Shown: positions 1 through 7,460 of the stretch, piece by piece
How positions within the stretch are numbered: position 1 is the first letter of the stretch
Layout: each line of letters opens with the position of its first letter
Source: Deltaproteobacteria bacterium
Lineage (GTDB): Bacteria; Desulfobacterota_D; UBA1144; Nemesobacterales; UBA2774
Direction: 5' to 3'
Length of the DNA: 46,875 nt
Assembly: GCA_029262275.1 (NCBI GenBank)
Contig: JAJCZS010000027.1
Location: 1 to 46,875 of the forward strand
Made by a program: the position numbers and the translations under genes
The notes under the pieces: generated by a model
The model's input: the letters and a program-made list of their open reading frames with translations, nothing else
Told to the model about the DNA's origin: nothing
Databases searched by the model: none

Positions 1-89
1 ACTTTCTTTTCAATAACACCGTACTTTTCTACAATATTGACTTTTATATGATTTATAACTACTCCACCATTTAGCCATAATTCATACCA
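1..89 (-). pseudogene. 3'-terminal remnant of a second LOG-family gene
   Basis: Read on the minus strand, bases 1-59 encode a close copy of the C-terminal end of the LOG-family protein at 1876-2640: Val-Ile-Asn-His-Ile-Lys-Val-Asn-Ile-Val-Glu-Lys-Tyr-Gly, against Met-Asn-His-Ile-Lys-Val-Asn-Ile-Val-Asp-Lys-Tyr-Gly. At DNA level 1-56 aligns with 1910-1965, including a 20-base identical run. The frame is closed by a stop at 90-92 and has no start codon, so only a decayed tail is present here; the rest may lie left of the window. The lipoprotein gene at 240-1802 lies between the two copies. Confidence 0.6.
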
Positions 90-178
90 CTATAATCCAT
101 ATAAATCATGCTCTCAAGACTCATTTAATCTCTACAATCAACTAGGCAGGAGCATGTATGATTAGATATATTGCACAT

Positions 179-207
179 ATGACAAATATCGGTAACTGGG
201 CTATAGT
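179..207 (+). promoter_or_regulatory. Possible sigma70-type promoter of the lipoprotein gene
   Basis: ATGACA (179-184), a 17-base spacer and TATAGT (202-207) precede the gene start at 240. It is one mismatch from consensus in each hexamer. Only position and sequence support it. Confidence 0.35.
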
Positions 208-239
208 GTTAAAGAGAGTAAAGGTAGAGGAGGATTATC

Positions 240-1802
240 ATGACAAACGTATCAATTTTTTCAGCTTTAAACAGCTTTAAGAAATTAGGAGCAATCATAC
301 CCGCAGTTACGTGCTTGATTATTATATCTTTCTTTGCAATCGGAGGTTGTAATAATTCAGATTCAAACCAAGTAGACGCGCGTACAATCGGGGAGATAGA
401 CGGTGCCGTAGTACCGGCGCTCAAGCAGGTGCTTACTCTTAGAAATTGGAAAGAGGGAGACCCCGACGGCGATCTCTATCTAAACGGGAGCCGAGTAGCC
501 ACACTTACAACCGCTGAGCAGCAGGCTGTAAGTGATGCATATCAAATGGGTTACATAGTGGCGCTCGTAACCCCTAATATAGACCACATACTAAATATGC
601 ACGATGTGCTTGGGCTAAACCCGGTATTTGCTGATAACGGCACGCTTGATCTTCTGGCGTTCTCAAGGGAATTTGACGTAAGCGGGATCCGCTACTTTAT
701 ATTGAGACCTTACCAAAGTCATGACGGAAGCCCTATCCCTGAGGACCTAAATTTAGACCGCGTCGTCGCTCTTGGTGATTGGGCACCGATAATGTCGTCC
801 TCAGTATCGACAGCACAGGTGGACCTTCGAGAAACAGGTGGACTGTCTGATTTGACGTTACTTTCCGACAGCGTCTCATGGACCGAGCACGGTACCTGGC
901 CAGCAACCCCATCCTCAGATCCACAATTAGCTGCTTTCCCTCCAGATTTAAGAGTGACATTTCCTGGCAGCACTGTACAGGCCTGGTCAGCCCATTCTAC
1001 TGCAAGCAATAACGACTTTTATTACATTCGTACTAAAAGTTTGGGGTTGACTCCCACATCTACGCTTGGCGCACTAGGCGCTGTTTGCAATGAAGTCTGT
1101 AATATTTTCACACCGGACGGGGTATGTTCTGAAGATCCTGCATTTTTCGCTGATCAAGTAGGGGTTATCCAGTATACTTTGAATAGTACTCAGCCAACAT
1201 TTAACATCTCTGAGTTAAACGTCACCGATTTCAACCCGACCACAACGACAGGAGTGATCACTACCTCTAGCAGCCTTGATCATACTTTTTCTGAGAATGT
1301 TTCATATACCCAAGATGATGGTGGAGGAGTAGGAGTTACCAACAGCAGCACATACTCTCATAGTACTTCATATAGCTCCCCGGCAGTTACAACAACAGCA
1401 TTTATTGGAACCGGTCCAAATATGAATAATGCGGAGTGGGTCTGGTTTGTTGGGGATTCCCGTGTTTCCACGTCTTCGTTCAAACCTAACTATCAATGGA
1501 TATGGGAAGCTACCCCCTCTACGCGTGCAGCAGGTTCTATTACTTTGGAGCAGGGGTTCGATTTTTTCTCTTATCCCTACAGTTGTGCCCCACTTAAGAC
1601 GTCCACTTTTATCCCTGTGCTTAAAATAGCGGTTCCCGTTCCACCGCTTCCGAAAGATTGTTCAACCAATCAAGACTGCGGCGTGGGACAGGTATGTGCT
1701 ACAGATTTATCACCAGCTATTTGCGTTCCTCAACCATGTGACGAAATGGTGCTATGTCCTGCTGATTTTGGATGTGTAAATGAGCAATGTCAGCCTAGCT
1801 AG
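240..1802 (+). CDS. Large secreted lipoprotein with Cys-rich C-terminus, unknown function
   Basis: The N-terminus has a long hydrophobic signal segment (residues about 17-36) ending in Ile-Gly-Gly-Cys, a lipobox, so the mature protein is probably anchored in the outer membrane through Cys37. The middle (about 260-440) is rich in Ser, Thr and Asn and looks like extracellular beta structure. The last 50 residues hold a dense set of cysteines (C-x5-C-x5-C spacing, then two further C-x-n-C groups), like the disulfide knots at the ends of many myxobacterial and deltaproteobacterial lipoproteins. An AGAGGAGG ribosome site lies just before the ATG at 240. I recognise no catalytic domain. It is monocistronic, convergent with the LOG gene, and flanked by two LOG 3' ends. 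Confidence 0.8.
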   Translation: MTNVSIFSALNSFKKLGAIIPAVTCLIIISFFAIGGCNNSDSNQVDARTIGEIDGAVVPALKQVLTLRNWKEGDPDGDLYLNGSRVATLTTAEQQAVSDAYQMGYIVALVTPNIDHILNMHDVLGLNPVFADNGTLDLLAFSREFDVSGIRYFILRPYQSHDGSPIPEDLNLDRVVALGDWAPIMSSSVSTAQVDLRETGGLSDLTLLSDSVSWTEHGTWPATPSSDPQLAAFPPDLRVTFPGSTVQAWSAHSTASNNDFYYIRTKSLGLTPTSTLGALGAVCNEVCNIFTPDGVCSEDPAFFADQVGVIQYTLNSTQPTFNISELNVTDFNPTTTTGVITTSSSLDHTFSENVSYTQDDGGGVGVTNSSTYSHSTSYSSPAVTTTAFIGTGPNMNNAEWVWFVGDSRVSTSSFKPNYQWIWEATPSTRAAGSITLEQGFDFFSYPYSCAPLKTSTFIPVLKIAVPVPPLPKDCSTNQDCGVGQVCATDLSPAICVPQPCDEMVLCPADFGCVNEQCQPS

Positions 1803-1825
1803 TTAATTTCCAGAAATAAATTATG

Positions 1826-1856
1826 CCCTTCTCTCTATAATAAATGGGGGGAAGGG
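1826..1856. terminator. Hairpin between convergent genes
   Basis: CCCTTCTCTC (1826-1835) pairs with the bases up to 1856 (GGGGGGAAGGG) across an AT-rich loop, with two G-U pairs. It lies between the stop at 1802 and the convergent stop at 1876, so it could serve both strands. Neither side has a good T run. Confidence 0.45.
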
Positions 1857-1875
1857 TGTAGATTGAGCTATTAAA

Positions 1876-2640
1876 TCACTTCTCAAGCAGAATTCTAGAA
1901 GGCTTAGGTACTTTCTTAAGTGTGATACCGTACTTATCTACAATATTGACTTTTATGTGATTCATTGCGTCTTCAATCGAGTCCGTGAAGTAGAAAAGGT
2001 CTATATCCTCAGGGCTGATTGTCTCTTCCTCCACCATATGCTCAAGCATCTCTCTTAGCTCTTGGAAATACTCTGTTCCAATGAGCACTACCGGGAACTG
2101 GAAGATCTTCTTGGTCTGAATAAGAGTGATTACCTCAAAGAGCTCATCCATAGTACCTGCTCCGCCCGGCATAACCACAAAAGCATAGGAATACTTAAGA
2201 AGTATCACTTTTCTTACAAAGAAATAGTTGAAGTTGATCATCACATCTAGGTACGGGTTGGGCTCCTGCTCAAAAGGGAGGATAATATTGCAGCCAATGG
2301 AAGTTCCGCCTGCTTGATAGGCGCCTCTATTTGCAGCCTCCATAATCCCAGGCCCACCGCCTGTCATAACGCCAAATCCAAGGTTCACAAGCTCCTCTCC
2401 AACTTTGACCGCGTTCTTATAATAGGGTTCATCCTCTTGAGTCCTGGCAGAGCCAAATACTGTTACAAGAGGGCCTACAAAATGCAGTTTACGAAAACCA
2501 TACAAAAATCCCCACATTACACGAATTAGAAACCAAAGCTCTCTAAGTCTAGAGTGAGGACCTTCAAGAAATACCCTCTCCTCCATCTCTTCATCCGTAA
2601 CAGGTTTCTTAACAAGTAGATTAGCAATCCAATCGAGCAT
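1876..2640 (-). CDS. LOG-family protein (Rossmann-fold nucleotide phosphoribohydrolase type)
   Basis: Contains the LOG signature: a Gly-Gly-Gly-Pro-Gly-Ile-Met-Glu-Ala-Ala motif (94-103), Arg143-Lys144, and Pro-Gly-Gly-Ala-Gly-Thr-Met-Asp-Glu (158-166). Family members cleave nucleoside 5'-monophosphates such as cytokinin ribotides to a free base and ribose 5-phosphate; older annotations say lysine decarboxylase. At 254 residues it is longer than the minimal family (about 190), with an extra N-terminal segment of about 55 residues. It is cytoplasmic. It is the last gene of a minus-strand run after the dehalogenase (9-base gap) and thioesterase. A 3' fragment of a second copy lies at the left window edge. 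The substrate cannot be read from sequence. Confidence 0.85.
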   Translation of the reverse strand: MLDWIANLLVKKPVTDEEMEERVFLEGPHSRLRELWFLIRVMWGFLYGFRKLHFVGPLVTVFGSARTQEDEPYYKNAVKVGEELVNLGFGVMTGGGPGIMEAANRGAYQAGGTSIGCNIILPFEQEPNPYLDVMINFNYFFVRKVILLKYSYAFVVMPGGAGTMDELFEVITLIQTKKIFQFPVVLIGTEYFQELREMLEHMVEEETISPEDIDLFYFTDSIEDAMNHIKVNIVDKYGITLKKVPKPSRILLEK

Positions 2641-2649
2641 AAAATTCTC

Positions 2650-3369
2650 CTATGAATTAAGTTTATCGGCTAGGTCGTTCATATCGTGGGCAATTATATC
2701 ATAAGGCATATCAGGAGCCTCGTCAGTTTCTCCATTTGGGCCGAACTCAAGCGGACGGGACAGATAGGCAGTCCTAAACCCGAGCTCTGCCGCTGCATCC
2801 AAATCGTATCTATGAGCAGCAACCATCATTATCTCCTCAGATTGCAGATCAAGCAGTGATGCTGCGGTTATATAGACCTCCTTGTCAGGTTTGTAGTGTC
2901 TTGCAAGCTCAGAGGATAGTATTACATCCCACGGGAGCCCCGTGTGTTTTGCCATGTTGGTAAGCAGTGAGACGTTCCCATTAGATAGGGTGACAAGTGT
3001 GTATTTCTTTTTTAGTCTGGTGAGTCCTTCCACAGAATCGGGCCATGGTGCAAGTCTGTGCCACGCTTTGTTAAGGTGAGCAAGCTCACTTTCTGTTAAA
3101 TCATTGATCTGAAACTCGTCAACCAGTTGATCAAGCACCATACGGTGAAGCTCGTCAATACTTTTCCAGGGAATCTCACCTTGTCGCACTTGATCCATTG
3201 CAGGCGCATACCCTCCCCTCCATTTATCAGTGAAGGATTCCCAAAAGGCATTAATGCCTTTTGACTCGCCAAGTTGTTTTAGTTCATTGATTATAGAAGT
3301 CCGCCAATCGACAACAGTGCCGAATACATCAAATGTAAGCGCTTTTACTGATGAGAGATCTCTACTCAT
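2650..3369 (-). CDS. Haloacid dehalogenase type II-like HAD hydrolase
   Basis: The nucleophile motif Phe-Asp-Val-Phe-Gly-Thr is at residues 13-18 (Asp14). A later Leu-Ser-Asn-Gly-Asn motif, Lys-Pro-Asp-Lys and Val-Ala-Ala-His-Arg-Tyr-Asp-Leu complete the pattern of L-2-haloacid dehalogenases, which hydrolyse short 2-haloacids through an aspartyl ester. At 239 residues it matches the family's usual length. The soluble cytoplasmic enzyme is encoded 14 bases after a FlK-like thioesterase and 9 bases before the LOG gene, so all three are probably co-transcribed. Many proteins of this subfamily act on other phosphoesters or small acids, so the dehalogenase activity is an inference from family and neighbour. 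Confidence 0.82.
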   Translation of the reverse strand: MSRDLSSVKALTFDVFGTVVDWRTSIINELKQLGESKGINAFWESFTDKWRGGYAPAMDQVRQGEIPWKSIDELHRMVLDQLVDEFQINDLTESELAHLNKAWHRLAPWPDSVEGLTRLKKKYTLVTLSNGNVSLLTNMAKHTGLPWDVILSSELARHYKPDKEVYITAASLLDLQSEEIMMVAAHRYDLDAAAELGFRTAYLSRPLEFGPNGETDEAPDMPYDIIAHDMNDLADKLNS

Positions 3370-3383
3370 AGTAGTATTAAAAA

Positions 3384-3809
3384 TCAGGTCGCTGACCTGG
3401 CTTTCTCCTCGGCTTTAGCAACAAATTTCTCAGCGTTCACAATAAACCTTTGATGAGTTCCTTTGGTAATCTGATCGACCCCGTCGTCTGCTTCAACATT
3501 AAAAACAAGGCGTTTTCCATCAACCTCCGCAAGCTCGCCCTTAACTGTAACAGTCATCCCTGGAGGTGTGGCGGCTGTGTGATTAACTCTCACATCAATT
3601 CCCACAGATTGCTCCCTGGGCCAATCGATGTGCTCGTTTACAAACCGCACGCACGCCCACTCTATAAGCGCAATCATAAACCCGGTCGAAAAAACCCGAG
3701 GCATAAGCTGAAACTCTTCTGACTCAGGATATATATGAGGAACAGTTTTATTCTCAGGAACTACATATTCAAATTCAAAAGTAAGGCCTGGCTTTAGTGT
3801 TGGATACAT
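3384..3809 (-). CDS. Hotdog-fold thioesterase, fluoroacetyl-CoA thioesterase (FlK)-like
   Basis: The start was chosen at the internal ATG (complement of 3807-3809) because a clean GGAGG sits six bases upstream; the longer frame from 3830 has no ribosome site. The protein opens Met-Tyr-Pro-Thr-Leu-Lys-Pro-Gly-Leu, as FlK-type thioesterases do, and holds a Ser-Thr-Gly segment, a Glu in the following helix, and a His-Thr-Ala-Ala-Thr-Pro-Pro-Gly segment that fits the Thr/Glu/His active-site set of that family. Such single-domain hotdog proteins (about 140 residues) hydrolyse acyl-CoA thioesters. It is the first gene of the minus-strand cluster with a HAD dehalogenase. The substrate is not certain. 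Confidence 0.75.
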   Translation of the reverse strand: MYPTLKPGLTFEFEYVVPENKTVPHIYPESEEFQLMPRVFSTGFMIALIEWACVRFVNEHIDWPREQSVGIDVRVNHTAATPPGMTVTVKGELAEVDGKRLVFNVEADDGVDQITKGTHQRFIVNAEKFVAKAEEKARSAT

Positions 3810-3938
3810 ATACGCCTCCAGTAAACACAAAATCTGTAGTAAATGGGATTATACATAATTGTATTCAAACTTTTAATCAGATTGAAAAATCATTGACATA
3901 ATTATCCCGATATGAGACCCTGTTTTTAGAGGGCACGC

Positions 3939-5369
3939 ATGCTAAAAACTCCAGAGCAATTTGTTGAAAGTCTAAGAGAATTAAACCCCACTGTTTATAT
4001 AAAAGGAAACAAGGTCCAAAGTGTGGTCGACGAACCGCTTTTGCGCCCTGGGGTAGAGGCAATTTCCGTAACCTATGAGTATGCTCTGCTGCCTGAGTAT
4101 TCTGAGACAATGACTGCCATATCTCACGTGACCGGCAGAAAGGTAAACCGCCTTTTGCATATAAACACAAGCCAGGACGATCTACTTAAAAAGCTTGAGA
4201 TGACAAGGCTTCTCTGCCGTGAGACAGGATGCGCGCAGAGATATTTATGCCACGACGCACTAAACGCCCTATATGAAAACACAAACAATACCGATCAAAA
4301 ATACGGCACCGACTATCACGTAAAATTTTTAAACTATCTTGAGCGCGTGCAGGATGAAGACCTTACCACCTGTGTTGCAATGACTGATGCCAAGGGTGAC
4401 AGAACCAAGCGCCCTCACGAGCAGCACCATCCAGATCTATACCTCAGAATGGTTAGCAGGGATGAGAATGGGATAGTTGTCAGAGGCATTAAAGCAATTG
4501 TCACGGGCGCCCCGTATACGCATGAAATACTTGTTCTGCCCACAAGAAACATGACGTTTCAAGATAAGGACTACGCAATATCATTTGCTATTCCAATAGA
4601 CACCCCGGGTGTAGAAATTGTATCACGCCAGGCAGGAAGACCTGGAGAATCAGGAGCGCCGCTTACATCCAAATATGGTCAGGCCACAGCGCAGATACTT
4701 TTTGATGACGTGTTTGTCCCATGGGACAGGGTGTTTCTAGCAGGAGAGTGGGATTTTGCAGGATCTCTCACGGAATCCTTCGCCACTCATCACAGAGTTA
4801 GCTGCATTGGAGCCAGAGCAGGGCTTGGAGATATACTGATCGGAGCCACAGCATCAATGGCAGAGGCAAACGGTCTCGATATACAAAAAACAGGTCACGT
4901 TAGAGAAAAAATTGCTGATTTGATTAAGTTTGTTGAGTCATTTTATGCCTGCGGAGTAACATCTGCAATTTTTGGCAACGAAACCACTGCTGGCAACTTC
5001 AAGCCAGACCCAGTATACGCAAACATCGGCAAACTGCTGCAGGGCACACATATATACGATATGTTTAGAATTGTGCACGACACAACTGGCGGAATACTTG
5101 TTGCATCTCCCTACCTTGAGGACATGGAAATCCCAGACATTGGTGAGAAGCTCAACACTTATCTGCAAGGCCGTGAGGATATTTCAACAGACTACCGCTT
5201 ATCTGTTGCTAAACTGTTAGAAGATATAACAGCCTCATACCAAGGCGGCTGGTACTCTGCCATTAGCATCTCAGGCGGCGGATCGCCCGAGGCTACAAGA
5301 ATGGAAATAATGCGCAAGTATGATATTGATGAGCGCAAATCATTAATTGAGAAAATTTCAGGAGTATAA
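3939..5369 (+). CDS. 4-hydroxybutyryl-CoA dehydratase / HpaB-family flavoprotein with altered cluster ligands
   Basis: The 476-residue protein has the acyl-CoA-dehydrogenase-like fold of the HpaB/AbfD family. Met-Thr-Asp-Ala-Lys-Gly-Asp-Arg (148-155), Val-Val-Arg-Gly-Ile-Lys-Ala (180-186) and Gly-Leu-Gly-Asp (295-298) are typical of AbfD, which uses FAD and a [4Fe-4S] cluster to dehydrate 4-hydroxybutyryl-CoA. Aligned from memory to the Clostridium ligands Cys99, Cys103, His292 and Cys299, this protein keeps Cys98 and His285 but has Tyr102 and Ala292 at the other two places. It may therefore be a cluster-free relative acting on another acyl-CoA or phenol. An AGAGGG precedes the ATG. The Cys-rich mini-gene follows 14 bases downstream. 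Confidence 0.75.
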   Translation: MLKTPEQFVESLRELNPTVYIKGNKVQSVVDEPLLRPGVEAISVTYEYALLPEYSETMTAISHVTGRKVNRLLHINTSQDDLLKKLEMTRLLCRETGCAQRYLCHDALNALYENTNNTDQKYGTDYHVKFLNYLERVQDEDLTTCVAMTDAKGDRTKRPHEQHHPDLYLRMVSRDENGIVVRGIKAIVTGAPYTHEILVLPTRNMTFQDKDYAISFAIPIDTPGVEIVSRQAGRPGESGAPLTSKYGQATAQILFDDVFVPWDRVFLAGEWDFAGSLTESFATHHRVSCIGARAGLGDILIGATASMAEANGLDIQKTGHVREKIADLIKFVESFYACGVTSAIFGNETTAGNFKPDPVYANIGKLLQGTHIYDMFRIVHDTTGGILVASPYLEDMEIPDIGEKLNTYLQGREDISTDYRLSVAKLLEDITASYQGGWYSAISISGGGSPEATRMEIMRKYDIDERKSLIEKISGV

Positions 5370-5383
5370 GGTTATAATAAAAA

Positions 5384-5569
5384 ATGTCTGAGACAAAAGA
5401 CAAATTGGAAGCAAACAAGGAAGAGCACTGCATAGAATGCCCGGTCGGGCTAGATGAGTGCGTGGATTGCGGCGCCTGTGATCACTGCGACCACGATGCT
5501 GTGCTGGACGTAAGTGAACTCCCCCCAAACTGGCTCAAGTTTATAGAAAAGAGCAAAACACAGAGCTAA
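5384..5569 (+). CDS. Small Cys-rich protein, six cysteines in CxxC series
   Basis: A 61-residue acidic protein with cysteines at 16, 19, 26, 29, 32 and 35, i.e. CxxC-x6-CxxC-xx-CxxC, mixed with His and Asp. The spacing suggests a metal or Fe-S site, though it is not a standard ferredoxin because no CP follows the last cysteine. There is no signal peptide, so it is cytoplasmic. It begins 14 bases after the dehydratase-like gene ends, without a strong ribosome site, so it may be translated by coupling. The position suggests it serves that flavoprotein, possibly as an electron or cluster donor. That role is inference and no named family was recognised. Confidence 0.65.
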   Translation: MSETKDKLEANKEEHCIECPVGLDECVDCGACDHCDHDAVLDVSELPPNWLKFIEKSKTQS

Positions 5570-5609
5570 GAAGTTAAACTCAGAAATAATCCAGCCTCTT
5601 ATACTGTTA

Positions 5610-5739
5610 TATATAGTAGGGATAGGGCATAGAAGTTGTCTAGAAAAAGAATGCGGAACCCTCGCCGCACTCTAGAACTGAAGGTCAGCCCTATGTTGCA
5701 ACGAGGGAAACCGCGTTGGTGTTCCCTCACCACTATATA
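5610..5739. ncRNA. Candidate structured RNA (three-way junction)
   Basis: Within the gene-free stretch 5570-5940, several helices nest: an outer stem TATATAGT (5610-5617) with ACTATATA (5732-5739); ATAGGGC (5622-5628) with GCCCTAT (5688-5694), which encloses TCTAGA (5639-5644) with TCTAGA (5671-5676) and TGCGG (5652-5656) with CCGCA (5665-5669); and a side hairpin GAGGGAAACC (5703-5712) with GGT plus TTCCCTC (5718-5728). The loop bases CCCTCG (5659-5664) also match CGAGGG (5702-5707), allowing a pseudoknot or an alternative fold. It lies after the dehydratase/Cys-rich operon and before the next promoter. No known Rfam class was recognised; the strand is assumed plus. Confidence 0.45.
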
Positions 5740-5849
5740 CTACGTAGCCACTATTAAATTTGGATGTGAAGATAGGAAAAACTGTAATTATCATCTGTTT
5801 ATAATATAAGTATCGTAGATATTTATAAAATAGATAATAAATCTAATTT

Positions 5850-5878
5850 TTGACACATTATGCAAAGATATGCATACT
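5850..5878 (+). promoter_or_regulatory. Promoter of first IPTL-CTERM gene
   Basis: TTGACA (5850-5855), 17 bases, CATACT (5873-5878). The gene starts at 5941, leaving a leader of about 55 bases. The same -35, spacing and C at the first -10 position recur before the other two paralogues. Confidence 0.7.
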
Positions 5879-5940
5879 TTTTTATACAAGTAGCGTTTTA
5901 ACGTCTTACCGAGGATAAAAAGATTCTAGAGGGGGATCAA

Positions 5941-7236
5941 ATGAGAAGACTTATCAGTAATTTTGTATTTACTGTATTAGTAGGTGCATTCCTTGTACTT
6001 TCAATTTCAACAATACAATCTAAGGCAGAATCATGCTTTCCAACTTGTAGCAGCGTAGATGCAAGATTTTTGGCATTAACAGAAGGTGATGTTTTTGCTA
6101 CTCTTACACCTGACACACTCAATATAAGGCTAGTTGTACCGGCAGGCGTTGAAACTTTTTCACTGGGCATTTTCGATGGTGATCATCAAAATGGCTTCAA
6201 TACCGGCGGTGAGTTTAATTGGGATAGCGGCCCTGCCTCAGAGTTATACAACTATGCTGTAAAGATAGATCCAGACAGAGACAACAACGGTGCTACAGTT
6301 TTTGGAGTACAAAGTAGCGACTTGCCAGACAACAACTGGGCAGATTTCAATATTACAAACGACCCAGCGGCACAGGATGCTGATGGAAACCATGTTTACA
6401 CTATTACTATCACCCATATAACGGGCGGTAATGCATTAAATGCTTTTAAAATTAGAACTGATGTTGGCATATTAGAAATTGACGAGATATTTACATTCGT
6501 TGCTAATATGGGCAGCTTGACTGATATTCCAATCGTTTATCCTGAAGCCAATTTCCTTGACGGATTTCAGCCTGAAGATCTAAACGGTACTACCTACGAC
6601 GGGACGTTCACATTTTTCTTTGACATTGCAGAGCCAGCAGTTGAGCTGGTATTTTGGGATGGTGATACAGATATAGGTAATTTCGACGGTACAACCAACG
6701 ACACTGATGATCTTAACACACCTAATAATATCCCAGCGTTTTCGCCACCCGGTGCAGACACCCTACCTGAAGGCATAAACATTGCGGATCCTTTTGATGA
6801 TCTAGACCCTGCAGGAAACGGTGGGTTTAACTTCTTTTTCACCAAATCTCCTGCAGTTACATATAGCTTAATTTCTCCTACGGGCACTGTTTTTCATAAT
6901 CCAAATCCATCAGGAAACCAGGAATGGGAAAATTTTGTTATATCAGCTTTGTCTGATGACCCAACTCTAGTTGATTTCAATGTTCCCGAAATACCTGCGG
7001 GTTCTTATGAAATCCGTTTCGAAGGTCTAGATATAACAAATATCGTCTCTATCAACCCACTATTCCCAATAGTTTTAAGAGGAGAAGTGATTCCACCGCC
7101 AGGTCCAGGTGAACCAGGATTTATGCCTGAGGCTGCTGCGGTACCAACAATTTCTGAATGGGGACTGATTGCGGTAGCGATAGCGATGGCTATTATTGGT
7201 ATTGTGACAGTTAGAAGAAGACATCAAGTATCATAA
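5941..7236 (+). CDS. Secreted IPTL-CTERM protein, paralogue 1
   Basis: The 431-residue protein has a signal peptide (about 1-30), a Ser-Cys-Phe-Pro-Thr-Cys-Ser-Ser segment at the mature N-terminus, a large Asp/Asn/Gly-rich beta body, and a C-terminal tail (401-431) of Val-Pro-Thr-Ile-Ser-Glu-Trp-Gly, a hydrophobic helix and Arg-Arg-Arg. That tail is the IPTL-CTERM class (TIGR04174), thought to be removed by an exosortase-like enzyme during export. Motifs shared by all three paralogues include Phe-Trp-Asp-Gly-Asp, Gly-Asn-Phe-Asp-Gly-Thr and Asn-Pro-Ser-Gly-Asn-x-Glu-Trp-Glu. The Asp-rich loops could bind calcium. A GAGGGGG ribosome site precedes the ATG. Function unknown; a surface or matrix role is likely. 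Confidence 0.85.
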   Translation: MRRLISNFVFTVLVGAFLVLSISTIQSKAESCFPTCSSVDARFLALTEGDVFATLTPDTLNIRLVVPAGVETFSLGIFDGDHQNGFNTGGEFNWDSGPASELYNYAVKIDPDRDNNGATVFGVQSSDLPDNNWADFNITNDPAAQDADGNHVYTITITHITGGNALNAFKIRTDVGILEIDEIFTFVANMGSLTDIPIVYPEANFLDGFQPEDLNGTTYDGTFTFFFDIAEPAVELVFWDGDTDIGNFDGTTNDTDDLNTPNNIPAFSPPGADTLPEGINIADPFDDLDPAGNGGFNFFFTKSPAVTYSLISPTGTVFHNPNPSGNQEWENFVISALSDDPTLVDFNVPEIPAGSYEIRFEGLDITNIVSINPLFPIVLRGEVIPPPGPGEPGFMPEAAAVPTISEWGLIAVAIAMAIIGIVTVRRRHQVS

Positions 7237-7249
7237 CTCTATAAACAAA

Positions 7250-7283
7250 CCTGCTAGGTTATATATCAATATAACCTAGCAGG
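7250..7283. terminator. Perfect 15-bp hairpin after paralogue 1
   Basis: CCTGCTAGGTTATAT (7250-7264) pairs perfectly with its complement at 7269-7283 across a four-base loop. It begins 14 bases after the stop codon. The plus side is followed by AAATATTT rather than a T run. Confidence 0.6.
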
Positions 7284-7368
7284 AAATATTTACTCCAAAA
7301 CTACCAACTTTATCACATCCAAGAATAACAAATAAAAGAGCATGACCCCTTCTCATGAAAGTTCTTTA

Positions 7369-7397
7369 TTGACATGGCATATGAAGGTATGCATAAT
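7369..7397 (+). promoter_or_regulatory. Promoter of second IPTL-CTERM gene
   Basis: TTGACA (7369-7374), 17 bases, CATAAT (7392-7397). The TATGCATA around the -10 is shared with the promoter at 5850. It supports the downstream start at 7461. Confidence 0.72.
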
Positions 7398-7460
7398 TTT
7401 TAATATAGATAAGAATTTATGTATCTTTTAACGGACATATCTCTTTGGAGGGGACATAGG

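Noticed and set aside
3877-4170. 97-residue minus-strand frame over the AbfD-like start
   Set aside because: It overlaps a strongly supported gene and shows no motif.
5610-5739. 6S RNA, SRP RNA or a riboswitch of known class
   Set aside because: It does not show the single long rod with central bubble of 6S, nor the GGAAG-type SRP loop, nor any consensus box that I know of cobalamin, TPP, SAM, guanidine or c-di-GMP aptamers.
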